Shown: piece by piece, positions 18,775 to 27,290 of the stretch | How positions within the stretch are numbered: position 1 is the first letter of the stretch | How the letters are laid out: every line of letters starts with the position of its first letter | Source: Sphingosinicellaceae bacterium | GTDB taxonomy: Bacteria > Pseudomonadota > Alphaproteobacteria > Sphingomonadales > Sphingomonadaceae | Direction: 5' to 3' | Length of the DNA: 64,000 bases | Assembly: GCA_019285715.1 (NCBI GenBank) | Contig: CP079108.1 | Location: 1,441,001-1,505,000 of the forward strand | Notes under the pieces: generated by a model | What the model saw: the letters and a program-made list of their open reading frames with translations, nothing else | The model's database searches: none | What the model was told of the DNA's origin: nothing | Made by a program: the position numbers and the translations under genes

Positions 18775-19290
18775 TTGAGACGGGCGGCATCGTTCATCGC
18801 CGCCGCGCTGCTGCTGGCGGCACCGGCATTCGCGGCACCGGTGGTCGGGCAGCCGGCACCGGGCTTTCACGCCACGGTGTTCGACGGCACGCCGATCGAC
18901 CTTGCGGACCTGGCCGGCGACGTCGTCATCCTCAATTTCTGGGCGACGTGGTGCGGGCCGTGCAAGCGCGAACTGCCTTTGCTCGACGCCTATCTCAGGC
19001 TGCAGGCGAGCCATGGCCTCAAGATCGTGACGGTGACTACCGAGGACTCGGTGCCGCTGTCGCGCCTGACGCCGCTGGCTCGCGCCGTGGCGTTCCCGAT
19101 GGTCCGGAATTTCCGCGGCGGCTACGGCAAGGTCAACGCGTTGCCGACCAGTTTCATCATTGGGCGCGACGGTATCCTGCGCAGCATAAAGGTCGGGGCG
19201 TTCAGTCTCGACGACCTCAACGCGGTCGTCGTGCCGCTGCTCAACGAGCCGGCCCCGTCGGTTGCCGTGGCGCCGCTGAAGCTGCCCTGA
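18775..19290 (+). CDS. Periplasmic TlpA-like thioredoxin-fold protein
   Basis: A 171-residue exported thiol-disulfide oxidoreductase. Residues 1-21 are a signal peptide (FIAAALLLAAPAFAA). The active site is WATWCGPCK, followed by cis-proline ALPTSFI. The TlpA/ResA type usually keeps cysteines of exported proteins or cytochrome c reduced. The TTG start lies 1 bp after the gpmA stop, so translation is coupled to a cytoplasmic enzyme gene, an unexpected pairing. Confidence 0.9.
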   Translation: MRRAASFIAAALLLAAPAFAAPVVGQPAPGFHATVFDGTPIDLADLAGDVVILNFWATWCGPCKRELPLLDAYLRLQASHGLKIVTVTTEDSVPLSRLTPLARAVAFPMVRNFRGGYGKVNALPTSFIIGRDGILRSIKVGAFSLDDLNAVVVPLLNEPAPSVAVAPLKLP

Positions 19291-19355
19291 GCCACGCGCC
19301 TTGCGCCGGTCGGTATTGCGACGTAGTCGCGACGTGGGGTGCGGGGGCAACAGTG

Positions 19356-19829
19356 ATGCGTAACGGGTCGGGGTCGGTGCGTAGCGGGCCATGGCGTACC
19401 ATCCTGGGAGCGGCGGCGGTCGCCGGCACGCTCGACCTGCTGAGCGCCTTCATGGTCTTCGGCACGCGCGGCCTGACCACCGACCGGGTCCTGCAGTCGG
19501 TTGCCAGCGGCTTCCTCGGCAAGGCGGCGTTCACCGGCGGCACGCGGGCGGCGGCGCTCGGGTTCGCGGCGCATTACGGCATCATGCTGATTTTCGCGGC
19601 GACATACATCCTCGCCAGCCGCAACTGGCCGCTGCTCAGGCGGCGACCGGTCCACGTCGGGGCGGTGTACGGGCTCGGTACATTCTTCGTGATGAACTAC
19701 GGCGTCGTGCCGTCGTCGGCGGCGGCGCGCTGGCCGCACTGGGATACGCTCACGCTGGTCCACGCGCTGATCGTTCACGTCGTTTTCGTCGGCATGACGA
19801 TTGCCTGGTTCGCCCGCAGCGAGCGTTAA
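19356..19829 (+). CDS. Four-helix membrane protein of unknown function
   Basis: A 157-residue predicted inner-membrane protein with about four hydrophobic segments (ILGAAAVAGTLDLLSAFMVF; YGIMLIFAATYILAS; VGAVYGLGTFFVMNYGVV; LVHALIVHVVFVGMTIAWF). No motif is assigned, though the layout resembles small uncharacterised alphaproteobacterial membrane proteins. A GTG lies immediately before the chosen ATG. It is separated from the TlpA-like gene by 65 bp and converges on pyk. Confidence 0.75.
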   Translation: MRNGSGSVRSGPWRTILGAAAVAGTLDLLSAFMVFGTRGLTTDRVLQSVASGFLGKAAFTGGTRAAALGFAAHYGIMLIFAATYILASRNWPLLRRRPVHVGAVYGLGTFFVMNYGVVPSSAAARWPHWDTLTLVHALIVHVVFVGMTIAWFARSER

Positions 19830-19848
19830 CGCCGGCCAGTCAGAGGCG

Positions 19849-21300
19849 CTAGTAGCCGACCAGTTCGTCGCCGCTGAGCCGGACGACGTGGAGCACGTTG
19901 GTCGTGCCCGGTGTCGAGAACGGCACCCCGGCGATCAGCACCATCAGGTCGCCGCCGTGCGCGACGCCGCTGCGCAGCGCGACCCGCTTCGACTTGGCCA
20001 CCATTTCCTCGAAGTCCTGCACGTCGCGCGTCACGACTGCATGGACGCCCCACACCAGCCCCATCCGCCGCGCCGTTTCACTCTTGGGAGTCAAGCACAG
20101 GATCGGCACCGTGGCGCGCTCGCGCGCTGCACGCCGGGCGGTCGACCCCGATATCGTGAAGCAGGTGATGGCGGTCGCGCCGATGGTTCGGGCGATCGCA
20201 CCGCTTGCTGCCGACAGCGCATCGGCGGTCGTCGCGTTGGTCGCGGTCTCGGTGAAGTGGACGCGGTCGAACCACAACGGATCGCCTTCGACCTGGCGCG
20301 CGATGGCATCCATCATCGAGACGGCCTCGACCGGCCATGCGCCCGCGGCACTCTCGGCCGACAGCATCACCGCGTCCGCACCGTCGTAAATCGCGGTGGC
20401 GACGTCGCTGACCTCGGCGCGGGTGGGCGACGGCGAGGTGATCATCGACTCGAGCATCTGGGTGGCGACCACCACTGGCTTACCCGCGGCGCGTGCCATC
20501 GCGACGATGCGCTTCTGGGCCGGGGGCACCTGCTCGGGCGGCAGCTCGACGCCCAAATCGCCGCGCGCCACCATCACCGCGTCGGCGAGCTCGAGGATTT
20601 CGGCCAGCCGCTCCATCGCCTGCGGCTTCTCGATTTTAGCGAGCAGCGAAGCGCGGCCGCGGATCAAAGCGCGTGCCTCGGCGACATCCTCGGGCCGCTG
20701 CACGAACGACAGCGCGATCCAGTCGGCGCCGTGGTCGAGCGCGAAGTCGAGGTCGGTGCGGTCCTTGGGCGTCAGCGCCGCCAGCGGCACCACGACGTCG
20801 GGGACGTTCAGCCCCTTGTTGTTCGACAGCCGCCCGCCGACGACGACCTCGGTGACCAGCCGTGCCGCGCTCGCCTCGGTGACGCGGAGCACCATCTTGC
20901 CGTCGTCGAGCAACAGCCGCGCGCCCTTGGTCATCGCGGCGAACAGCTCCTTGTGGGGCAGCTCGACCCGGGTTTCGTCGCCGGGGGTCTTGTCCATGTC
21001 GAGCACGAAGCTCGCGCCCTTCACCAGCTCGACGCCTCCGTTCGCAAAGCGCCCGACCCTCAACTTCGGCCCTTGCAGGTCGGCGAGCACCGTCATCGGC
21101 CGGCCGGTTTCCTTTTCGAGCAGGCGGATATTGGCGATCAGCTCGGCCCGGCCCTCGGGGGTGCCGTGGCTCATGTTGATGCGGAAGGCGTCGGCACCGG
21201 CGGCATGCAGCGCCCGGATCATGTCGAGGCTGGCGGACGCCGGTCCAAGCGTCGCGAGCACCTTGACCCGGCGGCGGCGCGGTTCGGTTCGGATGGTCAC
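19849..21300 (-). CDS. pyk: Pyruvate kinase
   Basis: Transfers phosphate from phosphoenolpyruvate to ADP. It has 483 residues with KVLATLGPAS at the N-terminus, FRINMSHGT, the signature AKIEKPQAMERLAEI, the VMVARGDLGVELP and ATQMLESM segments, and a complete C-terminal allosteric domain (TISGSTARRAARERATVPI). The start ATG is close to the divergent DUF1244 gene; the ~85 bp spacer holds both promoters. Confidence 0.97.
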   Translation of the reverse strand: MTIRTEPRRRRVKVLATLGPASASLDMIRALHAAGADAFRINMSHGTPEGRAELIANIRLLEKETGRPMTVLADLQGPKLRVGRFANGGVELVKGASFVLDMDKTPGDETRVELPHKELFAAMTKGARLLLDDGKMVLRVTEASAARLVTEVVVGGRLSNNKGLNVPDVVVPLAALTPKDRTDLDFALDHGADWIALSFVQRPEDVAEARALIRGRASLLAKIEKPQAMERLAEILELADAVMVARGDLGVELPPEQVPPAQKRIVAMARAAGKPVVVATQMLESMITSPSPTRAEVSDVATAIYDGADAVMLSAESAAGAWPVEAVSMMDAIARQVEGDPLWFDRVHFTETATNATTADALSAASGAIARTIGATAITCFTISGSTARRAARERATVPILCLTPKSETARRMGLVWGVHAVVTRDVQDFEEMVAKSKRVALRSGVAHGGDLMVLIAGVPFSTPGTTNVLHVVRLSGDELVGY

Positions 21301-21384
21301 GCAGTTGTTCCTCGGCTGCGCACCTTGCGCGGCGCTGCGGCCCTAGCCTTATAGCGTATGAACCTCAAGCCGGAGCCGGGCATA

Positions 21385-21747
21385 ATGGACGAGATCACGC
21401 GCGACCGTATCGAGGCGGCCGCCTTCCGCCGCCTGCTGGGGCACCTGCGCCAGCGCACCCATGTCCAGAATGTCGACCTGATGGGGGTCGGCGGATTCTG
21501 CCGCAACTGCCTCGGCGACTGGCTCGAGGAGGCGGCGCTGACCACCGGCCATTCGCTGACCAAGGCCGAGGCGCGCGAATGGGCCTACGGCATGCCCCAG
21601 TCGGACTGGAAGGCCCAGTACCAGACCGAGGCGACGCCCGAGCAGTTGGAGCGCATGGCGGCCAGCGTGGCGAGGAACCGCGTTCTGGACGAGGCGCTCG
21701 ACGAAAGCTTTCCGGCAAGCGACCCACCGAGCGCGAGCCAGCCGTAA
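21385..21747 (+). CDS. DUF1244 protein with added C-terminal tail
   Basis: A 120-residue protein. Residues ~10-85 are the DUF1244 domain (FRRLLGHLRQRTHVQNVDLMGVGGFCRNCL; AREWAYGMPQSDWKAQYQ) with a CxxC pair. After it come about 30 residues ending in LDEALDESFPASDPPS, a tail motif seen on many otherwise unrelated short alphaproteobacterial proteins. I prefer the ATG at 21385: it has GGAG upstream, and a TTATAGCGT that looks like a -10 box abuts the earlier ATG at 21358. Function unknown. Confidence 0.85.
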   Translation: MDEITRDRIEAAAFRRLLGHLRQRTHVQNVDLMGVGGFCRNCLGDWLEEAALTTGHSLTKAEAREWAYGMPQSDWKAQYQTEATPEQLERMAASVARNRVLDEALDESFPASDPPSASQP

Positions 21748-21760
21748 GGATAGTCCTGCT

Positions 21761-21855
21761 CTGTCATCCCGGCGAACACCGGGGTCCAGCTTTGCCGCGT
21801 CCACCAAGGCGGTATGCGGAGGGTAACTGGGTCCCGGCGTTCGCCGGGATGACAG
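21761..21855. repeat. Extragenic palindrome, family A
   Basis: Starts CTGTCATCCCGGCGAACACC and ends GGCGTTCGCCGGGATGACAG. It has the same outer core as the copies at 4434 and 13961 and lies in the gap between the DUF1244 gene and gapR. Confidence 0.85.
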
Positions 21856-21963
21856 CGGAAGCGGCGCGATGGGCGTCAATAGAGGCGTCCTGCAAACTCG
21901 CAGCTTGTTCCCCGGCCCCGCGGTGTCTAGCAGTCGGGGCTACCAATCAGACTTGGAGCTTTA

Positions 21964-22209
21964 ATGTCATCGGAAAACGTCTCCGCCGAGCAGTTGCGGC
22001 TGTTCATCGAGCGAATCGAGCGGTTGGAGGAAGATCGCAAAGGCGTGTCGGATGACATCAAGGATGTCTATGCCGAGGCCAAGGGTACCGGCTTCGATAA
22101 CAAGACGATGCGGACTATCGTCCGGCTGCGGAGCATGGACAAGGGCGACCGGCAGGAAGCCGAGGCGCTGCTCGAGACCTACAAGACAGCGCTCGGACTG
22201 ACGGACTAA
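21964..22209 (+). CDS. gapR: GapR-like nucleoid-associated protein (DUF2312)
   Basis: An 81-residue protein of the DUF2312 family: [37 protein letters not shown] at the front and [14 protein letters not shown] after it. In Caulobacter the family member GapR binds over-twisted DNA ahead of replication forks as a coiled-coil tetramer. The near-identical motif makes the assignment firm. GGAG lies five bases before the ATG. It is monocistronic. Confidence 0.93.
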   Translation: MSSENVSAEQLRLFIERIERLEEDRKGVSDDIKDVYAEAKGTGFDNKTMRTIVRLRSMDKGDRQEAEALLETYKTALGLTD

Positions 22210-22237
22210 AGCTGACCGAGCGAAGGGGAGGGACGAC

Positions 22238-22729
22238 ATGCAGACCAGCCTGACAATTAACGGCACGACCCACGCGGTCGACGTGCCCGCCGCGACCTTG
22301 CTCGTCGAGCTGTTGCGCGACCATCTCGGGCTTACGGGCACGCACATCGGCTGCGAGACCAGCCAGTGTGGGGCGTGCAACGTTCTGGTCGACGGCTTGC
22401 CGGTCAAGGCCTGCACGGTGCTCGCAGCGGCGTGCGCCGGGCAGCAGGTGACGACGATCGAGGGGCTGGCGCGCGGCGACACCCTCCATCCGATGCAAGC
22501 GGCGTTTCGCGAGCATCACGGACTCCAGTGCGGCTTCTGCACGCCGGGCATGGTCATCGCCGGCATTGGTATTGCCCAGCGCCACGGGGCGGGGGTCGAC
22601 CGGGCGACGATTGCGCACGAGCTCGAAGGCAACCTCTGCCGCTGCACCGGCTACATCAACATCGTCAGCGCCATCGAAGCCGGCGCACGGGCGATGACCA
22701 GCAACGCGGCGGAGACGGCCGATGCATGA
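22238..22729 (+). CDS. 2Fe-2S subunit of a CO dehydrogenase/xanthine dehydrogenase-type enzyme
   Basis: The 163-residue small subunit of a three-subunit molybdenum hydroxylase. The plant-ferredoxin-type cluster motif is [12 protein letters not shown] with a fourth cysteine in KACTV; the second cluster is QCGFCTPGM and GNLCRCTGY. It overlaps the FAD subunit gene by 8 bp. The large molybdopterin subunit normally encoded with them is absent, so the enzyme is incomplete here. Substrate cannot be inferred. Confidence 0.92.
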   Translation: MQTSLTINGTTHAVDVPAATLLVELLRDHLGLTGTHIGCETSQCGACNVLVDGLPVKACTVLAAACAGQQVTTIEGLARGDTLHPMQAAFREHHGLQCGFCTPGMVIAGIGIAQRHGAGVDRATIAHELEGNLCRCTGYINIVSAIEAGARAMTSNAAETADA

Positions 22730-23522
22730 TTTCGAACTGGTGCGGCCGACGAGTCTTGCGGACGCGGTGACCGCGTTCGGAGCGGGTGGCGAGGCGGCAT
22801 GGCTGGCGGGCGGGCATACGCTGCTGCCGGCGATGAAGGCGCGGCTGCGGGCTCCCGAGCGGCTGATCGACCTGACCGGCATTCCCGGGCTGGCCGCGAT
22901 CACCCGCGACGGCGACCGGCTGTGGATCGGCGCACTCGCGACTCACGCGGCCATCGCCAACGACGCGACGGTCGCAGCGGCGATCCCGGGGCTGGCGGCA
23001 GCGGCGCTGCTGGTGGGCGATCCGCAGGTGCGTAATCGCGGCACCATCGGCGGCGTCATCGCCAACAACGATCCCGCCGCCGACTATCCCGCCGCGTGCC
23101 TCGCGCTGGACGCGGTCATTGAGACCGACCGCTCCAGCCATGCGGCGCAAGACTATTTCCAGGGCATGTTTGCGACCGCGCTCGAGGACGGCGAGATCAT
23201 CACGCGCGTCGGCTTCCGGGTTCCCGACGCCAGCGCCTACGCGAAGTTTCGCCACCCCGCCTCGCGCTATGCCGTCGCCGCCGTGTACGTCGCGCGCTTC
23301 GGGGCCGAGGTTCGCGTCGCGGTCACCGGAGCCGGGCCGGGTGCGTTCCGCTGGGCCGAGGCCGAGGCGGCGCTCGCTGCGCACTTTGACGTCAGCGCCG
23401 TCGCCGGGCTGGTCCTGCCCGACGACGACCTCAGCGCCGACATCCACGCCTCCGCCGAATACCGCGCCCACTTGTGCGGGGTGATGCTGCGGCAGGCGGT
23501 GACCCAGCTTCAGACCCGGTAG
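22722..23522 (+). CDS. FAD-binding subunit of a CO dehydrogenase/xanthine dehydrogenase-type enzyme
   Basis: The 266-residue medium subunit (CoxM-like). FAD-binding motifs AGGHTLLPAMK (residues ~28-38) and RNRGTIGG..ANNDPAADYP are intact, followed by the C-terminal domain. It passes electrons between the iron-sulfur subunit and an external acceptor. Its start overlaps the 2Fe-2S subunit by 8 bp, and its 3' end overlaps a converging gene by 13 bp, leaving no room for a large-subunit gene. Confidence 0.92.
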   Translation: MHDFELVRPTSLADAVTAFGAGGEAAWLAGGHTLLPAMKARLRAPERLIDLTGIPGLAAITRDGDRLWIGALATHAAIANDATVAAAIPGLAAAALLVGDPQVRNRGTIGGVIANNDPAADYPAACLALDAVIETDRSSHAAQDYFQGMFATALEDGEIITRVGFRVPDASAYAKFRHPASRYAVAAVYVARFGAEVRVAVTGAGPGAFRWAEAEAALAAHFDVSAVAGLVLPDDDLSADIHASAEYRAHLCGVMLRQAVTQLQTR

Positions 23523-24015
23523 AAGTCCGCGACCCGGTCGAGGGCGAGGCACAGCACCAGCTTGGCCGCGCGCGCCGGCCATTTGAGCGCGCGTTCGGCG
23601 GTCTCCAGCCCTTCGCCCATGCAGACGACGCGCCACAGGATATCCGACAGGCCGGGGCCGGCGGCGGCGACCGCGGCGTCGAAGCTTTGGCGCGCCGCGA
23701 TGCGCGCCGTCGTCGGGTCGCTGGCGGGTGGTGCGCCGCGAGCCCCGCGGGGGCCGCGTTCCAGCGCATCACGATCGAGGGGCTGTGGCCGGCGCGCATG
23801 AAGTCGGCGCGCAGGCGCTCGCCCGCGACGAACTGGCGGTCGGTGACGAGACCACGCCGCGCCAGCCAGGCAAGCGGCGACTCGGTCAGGTTGACCGCGA
23901 CTCGGACACGGTCGATAGCATCGGCGGGCGGCAGGCGGCGCTCGCCCATCACCCGATTGCGGCTCGGCGGGGCCAGCACGTCCGGCGCAACAGCATTTCT
24001 ATGCAATCTAACCAA
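23510..24015 (-). pseudogene. DUF6456 protein gene with a frameshift
   Basis: The first part, from a TTG at 24015 with GAAGGA seven bases upstream, reads a DUF6456-like N-terminal region (VAVNLTESPLAWLARRGLV..QFVAGERLRADFM..IVMRWN). The conserved C-terminal half (FDAAVAAAGPGLSDILWRVVCMGEGLE; AERALKWPARAAKLVL) continues in another frame to a stop at 23510. The frame changes in or near the CCCCGCGGGGGCC run at 23742-23755, and the total of 506 bases is one short of whole codons, consistent with a one-base deletion or a sequencing error in this run. Family function unknown. Confidence 0.75.
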
Positions 24016-24101
24016 GTAAGAGTCCTTCGATGGGGGTTTTTCCTTGCCACAAGCGTACAAGTGTAGGACAGAGTTAACCGTTCAGGTTTTAGGAGGTAGC
24101 G

Positions 24102-24665
24102 TTGATCACCCGCATCCGTGAGGTCCGCAAGGCCAAGGGCATGACCCTGCACGAGGTCGCGATGGCCTGCTCGCCGCCGACGACGGCGCAAACGGTCGGA
24201 CGCCTCGAGACCGGCATGCGCACGGTTTCGGTTGGCTGGCTCAACCGCATCGCCAAGGCGCTCGGGGTCGAGGCGGCGACGCTGGTGACGCTGCCCGACC
24301 GGGTCGACGTGCCGGTCAGCGCCGTGTTTGGCGCGGAAGGCCCGGCCGCGCCGCGCAAGGTCGCGACGCTGCTCGCGCCTGCCCCGGCGGGCGAGGCGGT
24401 CGGCGTCAGCTTCGAGGTTGCAGCGGGCGACTACCGCGCCGGCGATGCCTTGTGGCTCGACAAGTTGATGCCGACCGAGTTCGCCAAGGCGATCAACCGC
24501 GATGTGCTGGTGCCGCGCGGGTCGTCGCGCTTCGTGTTCGGAAGGCTCGCGGCGGTCGAGGGCGGCAAGCTCCAGATCCTGCCGATCTCGCCGGGTGCGC
24601 GTCAGGTCGTGGTCGGCGATGCGCCGTGGCTTGCGGTCGCGCGGACGCTGATCCGGGCACTGTGA
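24102..24665 (+). CDS. XRE-family helix-turn-helix regulator with LexA-like/peptidase-like C-terminal region
   Basis: A 187-residue protein. Residues 1-65 are an XRE helix-turn-helix (IREVRKAKGMTLHEVAMACSPP..VGRLETGMRTVSVGWLNRIAKAL). The rest (about 75-187) looks like the beta-rich S24-type domain of phage repressors (AGDYRAGDALWLD; RDVLVPRGSSRFVFGRLA) but a catalytic Ser-Lys pair is not obvious. The TTG start has a perfect AGGAGG five bases before it. It overlaps cysQ by 4 bp (GTGA), so it may regulate sulfur or nucleotide metabolism, but that is inference. Confidence 0.8.
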   Translation: MITRIREVRKAKGMTLHEVAMACSPPTTAQTVGRLETGMRTVSVGWLNRIAKALGVEAATLVTLPDRVDVPVSAVFGAEGPAAPRKVATLLAPAPAGEAVGVSFEVAAGDYRAGDALWLDKLMPTEFAKAINRDVLVPRGSSRFVFGRLAAVEGGKLQILPISPGARQVVVGDAPWLAVARTLIRAL

Positions 24666-25477
24666 ACGCGACCGAGACGCTGTCGCCGGGCGCACTCGTC
24701 GAGGCGCTGATCCCCGCGATGCGCGCGGCAGCCGAGGTTATCGAGCAGGTCCGCATCGCCGGCATCGTCCACCGCGACAAGCCCGACAGTTCCCCGGTGA
24801 CCGAGGCCGACGAGGCTGCCGAGCGCCTGCTGACCGCCGCGATCCGCGCCATTGACGATGCCCCCATCGTCGGCGAGGAGGCGCATGCCGCAGGCCATAG
24901 ACCGCCGCCATGCGCGCGTTTCTGGTTGATCGACCCGCTCGACGGCACCAAGGATTTCATCGCCGGCCGCGCCGCCTATTCGGTCAACGTCGCGCTGGTC
25001 GAGGGCGGCATGCCCGTGCTCGGCCTCGTGCTCAGCCCGCGCGATGGCGTGTTGTGGACCGGGGTCGTCGGGGCTGGGCCCGGCCAAGGCGCGTTCCGGC
25101 AAGCGTCGGCGAATGCAGCGCGCCTGCCGATCACCACCCACGCGATGCGGCCGTTGCCGGTGATCGTCGTCAGCCATAGCCACCTCGACCAGTCGACAAA
25201 GGATTGGGTCACGGCGCTGGGCGCATGCGCGCTCGAACCCGCAGGATCGAGCCTCAAGTTCTGCCGCGTCGCCGAGGGGTCCGCGGACGCTTATCCGCGC
25301 TACGGCCCGACGTGTGAGTGGGACACTGCGGCGGGTCACGCGGTGCTCCTCGCCGCGGGCGGCGCGATGCATGCGGCGGGCGGCACGGACTTCACCTACG
25401 GCAAGCCCGCGTATTTCAACGGCGGCTTCCTGGCGGTCGGCGACCCCGCGGCATTCGCGCGGCTGCCGGCGCTATAG
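24662..25477 (+). CDS. cysQ: 3'(2'),5'-bisphosphate nucleotidase
   Basis: A 271-residue inositol-monophosphatase-fold enzyme that removes the 3'-phosphate from PAP/PAPS. The metal-binding motifs are VGEEAH, WLIDPLDGTKDFI and the C-terminal EWDTAAGHAVL, as in CysQ rather than SuhB. The GTG start overlaps the XRE regulator stop by four bases. Its 3' end overlaps the antiporter gene on the other strand by 6 bp. Confidence 0.92.
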   Translation: MNATETLSPGALVEALIPAMRAAAEVIEQVRIAGIVHRDKPDSSPVTEADEAAERLLTAAIRAIDDAPIVGEEAHAAGHRPPPCARFWLIDPLDGTKDFIAGRAAYSVNVALVEGGMPVLGLVLSPRDGVLWTGVVGAGPGQGAFRQASANAARLPITTHAMRPLPVIVVSHSHLDQSTKDWVTALGACALEPAGSSLKFCRVAEGSADAYPRYGPTCEWDTAAGHAVLLAAGGAMHAAGGTDFTYGKPAYFNGGFLAVGDPAAFARLPAL

Positions 25478-26692
25478 ATCGGCCGTCCGCACGATCCCGA
25501 AGCGCCTGAGCAACGGCGTCACCCGCGGCACAGTCAGCATCGTGCTCCCCAAAGCCATCAGCAGCAGCGCCGTGAAGGTTTCGTTGGTGATGATGTCCTT
25601 GTCGAGCAGGACGTTGGCGAAAATGATCATGATCAGTGCCTTGGTCTGCAGCAGCCAGCCGATGATGGATGCCTCGCCCTTCGGCCAGCGCAGGATGCGC
25701 CCCGCCAGGTGAACCCCCGCGAGCTTGCCTGCGACCGACGCCACTAGCAGCAGCCCGGCCGCCGCAAACACCGCCGCACCGCCGACGCCCCACTGGGTCT
25801 TGAGACCGGTCGACAGGAAGAACACCGGCATCACCGCAAGCAGCACGAAGTGGCGGAAGCGGTCCGTCGCCTCGCGGTCGAACCACCTGGCGTCGAGCAC
25901 CGCGCCCGACAGGAATGCGCCGACCATGAAGTGCAGCCCGGCCCAGTCCGCCGCAAAACCGCACGCGGCCAGCCAGATCAGGCTGAGGTACCAGCGGTCA
26001 CTTTCGCCGACGCGCGCCATCAGCTTGCGGAACGCCCAGGTCGCGACGGCGAAGCCGACGAGGAAGCTACCCTGGCGGCCGACCCGCGCCCAGTCGAGCA
26101 TGATCAGCGCGAGCACGCCCCAGATCGCGATGTCGTCGAGGCTGGCGTAGCGCAGGATGCGCTGGCCGAGCGGCGCGCGCAGGATCTCGAGCTTCTCCAT
26201 GAACAGGACCAGGATCGGCAGCGCGGTCACGGCGCAGGCCATGCCGATGCCGAGGACAACCTGCCAGGTTGCGCCGTGCGGCCCCTGCCAGCCGGGGTAA
26301 CGGAGTATCAGCAGTGCCGCGAGACTGCCCGCCAGCAGCGGGGCCGCCAGCGCGAGGCCGGCGGTGACACCGGTTTCGCCGCGGCGCGCCCAGGCCTCGG
26401 CGAGGTCGAGCTCGAGACCGGCGACCCACACGAACATCATCACCGCCCACCAGGCGATACCGTTCAGCGAGCCGATGGTCGCGGGTGTAAAGATGGCAGC
26501 GTAGTATTCGGGAAAGACGGCGCCGAGCACGCCGGGGCCGAGCAGGATGCCGCCGACGATCTGCACCACCACCAGCGGTGCCCAGTAATCGGTGCGCCCG
26601 AGCCGCCACACCAGGAATGGCGCGGTGAAGATGACGACCATCGCAAGGAGGAAAACCTCCGTCGGTGTCATGTGCATGTTAGCGCTCCCCAT
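25472..26692 (-). CDS. Cation:proton antiporter, CPA2 (KefB/NapA-like) family
   Basis: A 406-residue inner-membrane protein with about 12 hydrophobic segments and no regulatory tail. Family segments include VVQIVGGILLGPGVLGAVFPEY and the acidic motif MFVWVAGLELDL in the first half, and GLHFMVGAFLSGAV later. It probably exchanges Na+ or K+ for protons. No TrkA-type nucleotide-binding domain follows, so it is not a full KefB/KefC. It converges with cysQ. Confidence 0.88.
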   Translation of the reverse strand: MGSANMHMTPTEVFLLAMVVIFTAPFLVWRLGRTDYWAPLVVVQIVGGILLGPGVLGAVFPEYYAAIFTPATIGSLNGIAWWAVMMFVWVAGLELDLAEAWARRGETGVTAGLALAAPLLAGSLAALLILRYPGWQGPHGATWQVVLGIGMACAVTALPILVLFMEKLEILRAPLGQRILRYASLDDIAIWGVLALIMLDWARVGRQGSFLVGFAVATWAFRKLMARVGESDRWYLSLIWLAACGFAADWAGLHFMVGAFLSGAVLDARWFDREATDRFRHFVLLAVMPVFFLSTGLKTQWGVGGAAVFAAAGLLLVASVAGKLAGVHLAGRILRWPKGEASIIGWLLQTKALIMIIFANVLLDKDIITNETFTALLLMALGSTMLTVPRVTPLLRRFGIVRTADL

Positions 26693-26757
26693 GACGGGAG
26701 TAGCGCGCGATCGTGTCGTGTTGCAACCCGGTCGCCGACGGTGCCGGTGCGGCGATA

Positions 26758-27282
26758 TCAGGCCTGGAGTTTGCGGATCAGCTCCGTTCCGTCGAAGCCC
26801 TCCGCCGCCGCTCGCACCGTTTCGTAGAACGCCAGCAGGCCTTGGCTGGCTTCATAGAGCTCGACGAAGTGGCCGTAGTCGCGGGTGCAGTCCATCATCG
26901 CATAGGCGTTGCCGCTCGCCAGCTCCGCGTAGAGCGCGGCTGGGTGGCCCGCCGCCTCGAATTCGCGCATCGCGGTGCCGAGGTCGTCGACCATTAGCGC
27001 GACGTGGTGGAGGCCCTCGCCGCCGTCGGGGTAGAGATCGTGGAAAACCGAGGGGCCGGCGTTGTTCTGCTGGCAGAACTCGATCATCAGCGTGCCCCAC
27101 TGGCCGTAGGCGGAGCTGTGGTCGAGCGTCGCGGGCCGACCGCGATACTCGCAACGCGTCAGCGCGATGTTCTCGAGCAGGAAGTACGGCCCGGAGCCTA
27201 ACAGCGCGTGGTGACGCGCGGCGGCGGCGCGGACGTCGGGAACGAAATAGGCGATCTGGCGGATCGGCTGGCGGTCTCGCAT
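26758..27282 (-). CDS. VOC/glyoxalase-superfamily protein
   Basis: A 174-residue protein resembling the Glyoxalase_4 branch of the vicinal-oxygen-chelate fold: IRQIAYFVPDVRAAAARHHALLGSGPY at the N-terminus, GEGLHHVALMVDDL and DYGHFVELYEA in the second half. Possible metal ligands are His and Glu in those segments. The start is the ATG at 27282, 8 bp after the RNA methyltransferase stop, so the two may be co-transcribed. Substrate unknown. Confidence 0.85.
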   Translation of the reverse strand: MRDRQPIRQIAYFVPDVRAAAARHHALLGSGPYFLLENIALTRCEYRGRPATLDHSSAYGQWGTLMIEFCQQNNAGPSVFHDLYPDGGEGLHHVALMVDDLGTAMREFEAAGHPAALYAELASGNAYAMMDCTRDYGHFVELYEASQGLLAFYETVRAAAEGFDGTELIRKLQA

Positions 27283-27290
27283 CGACACAC

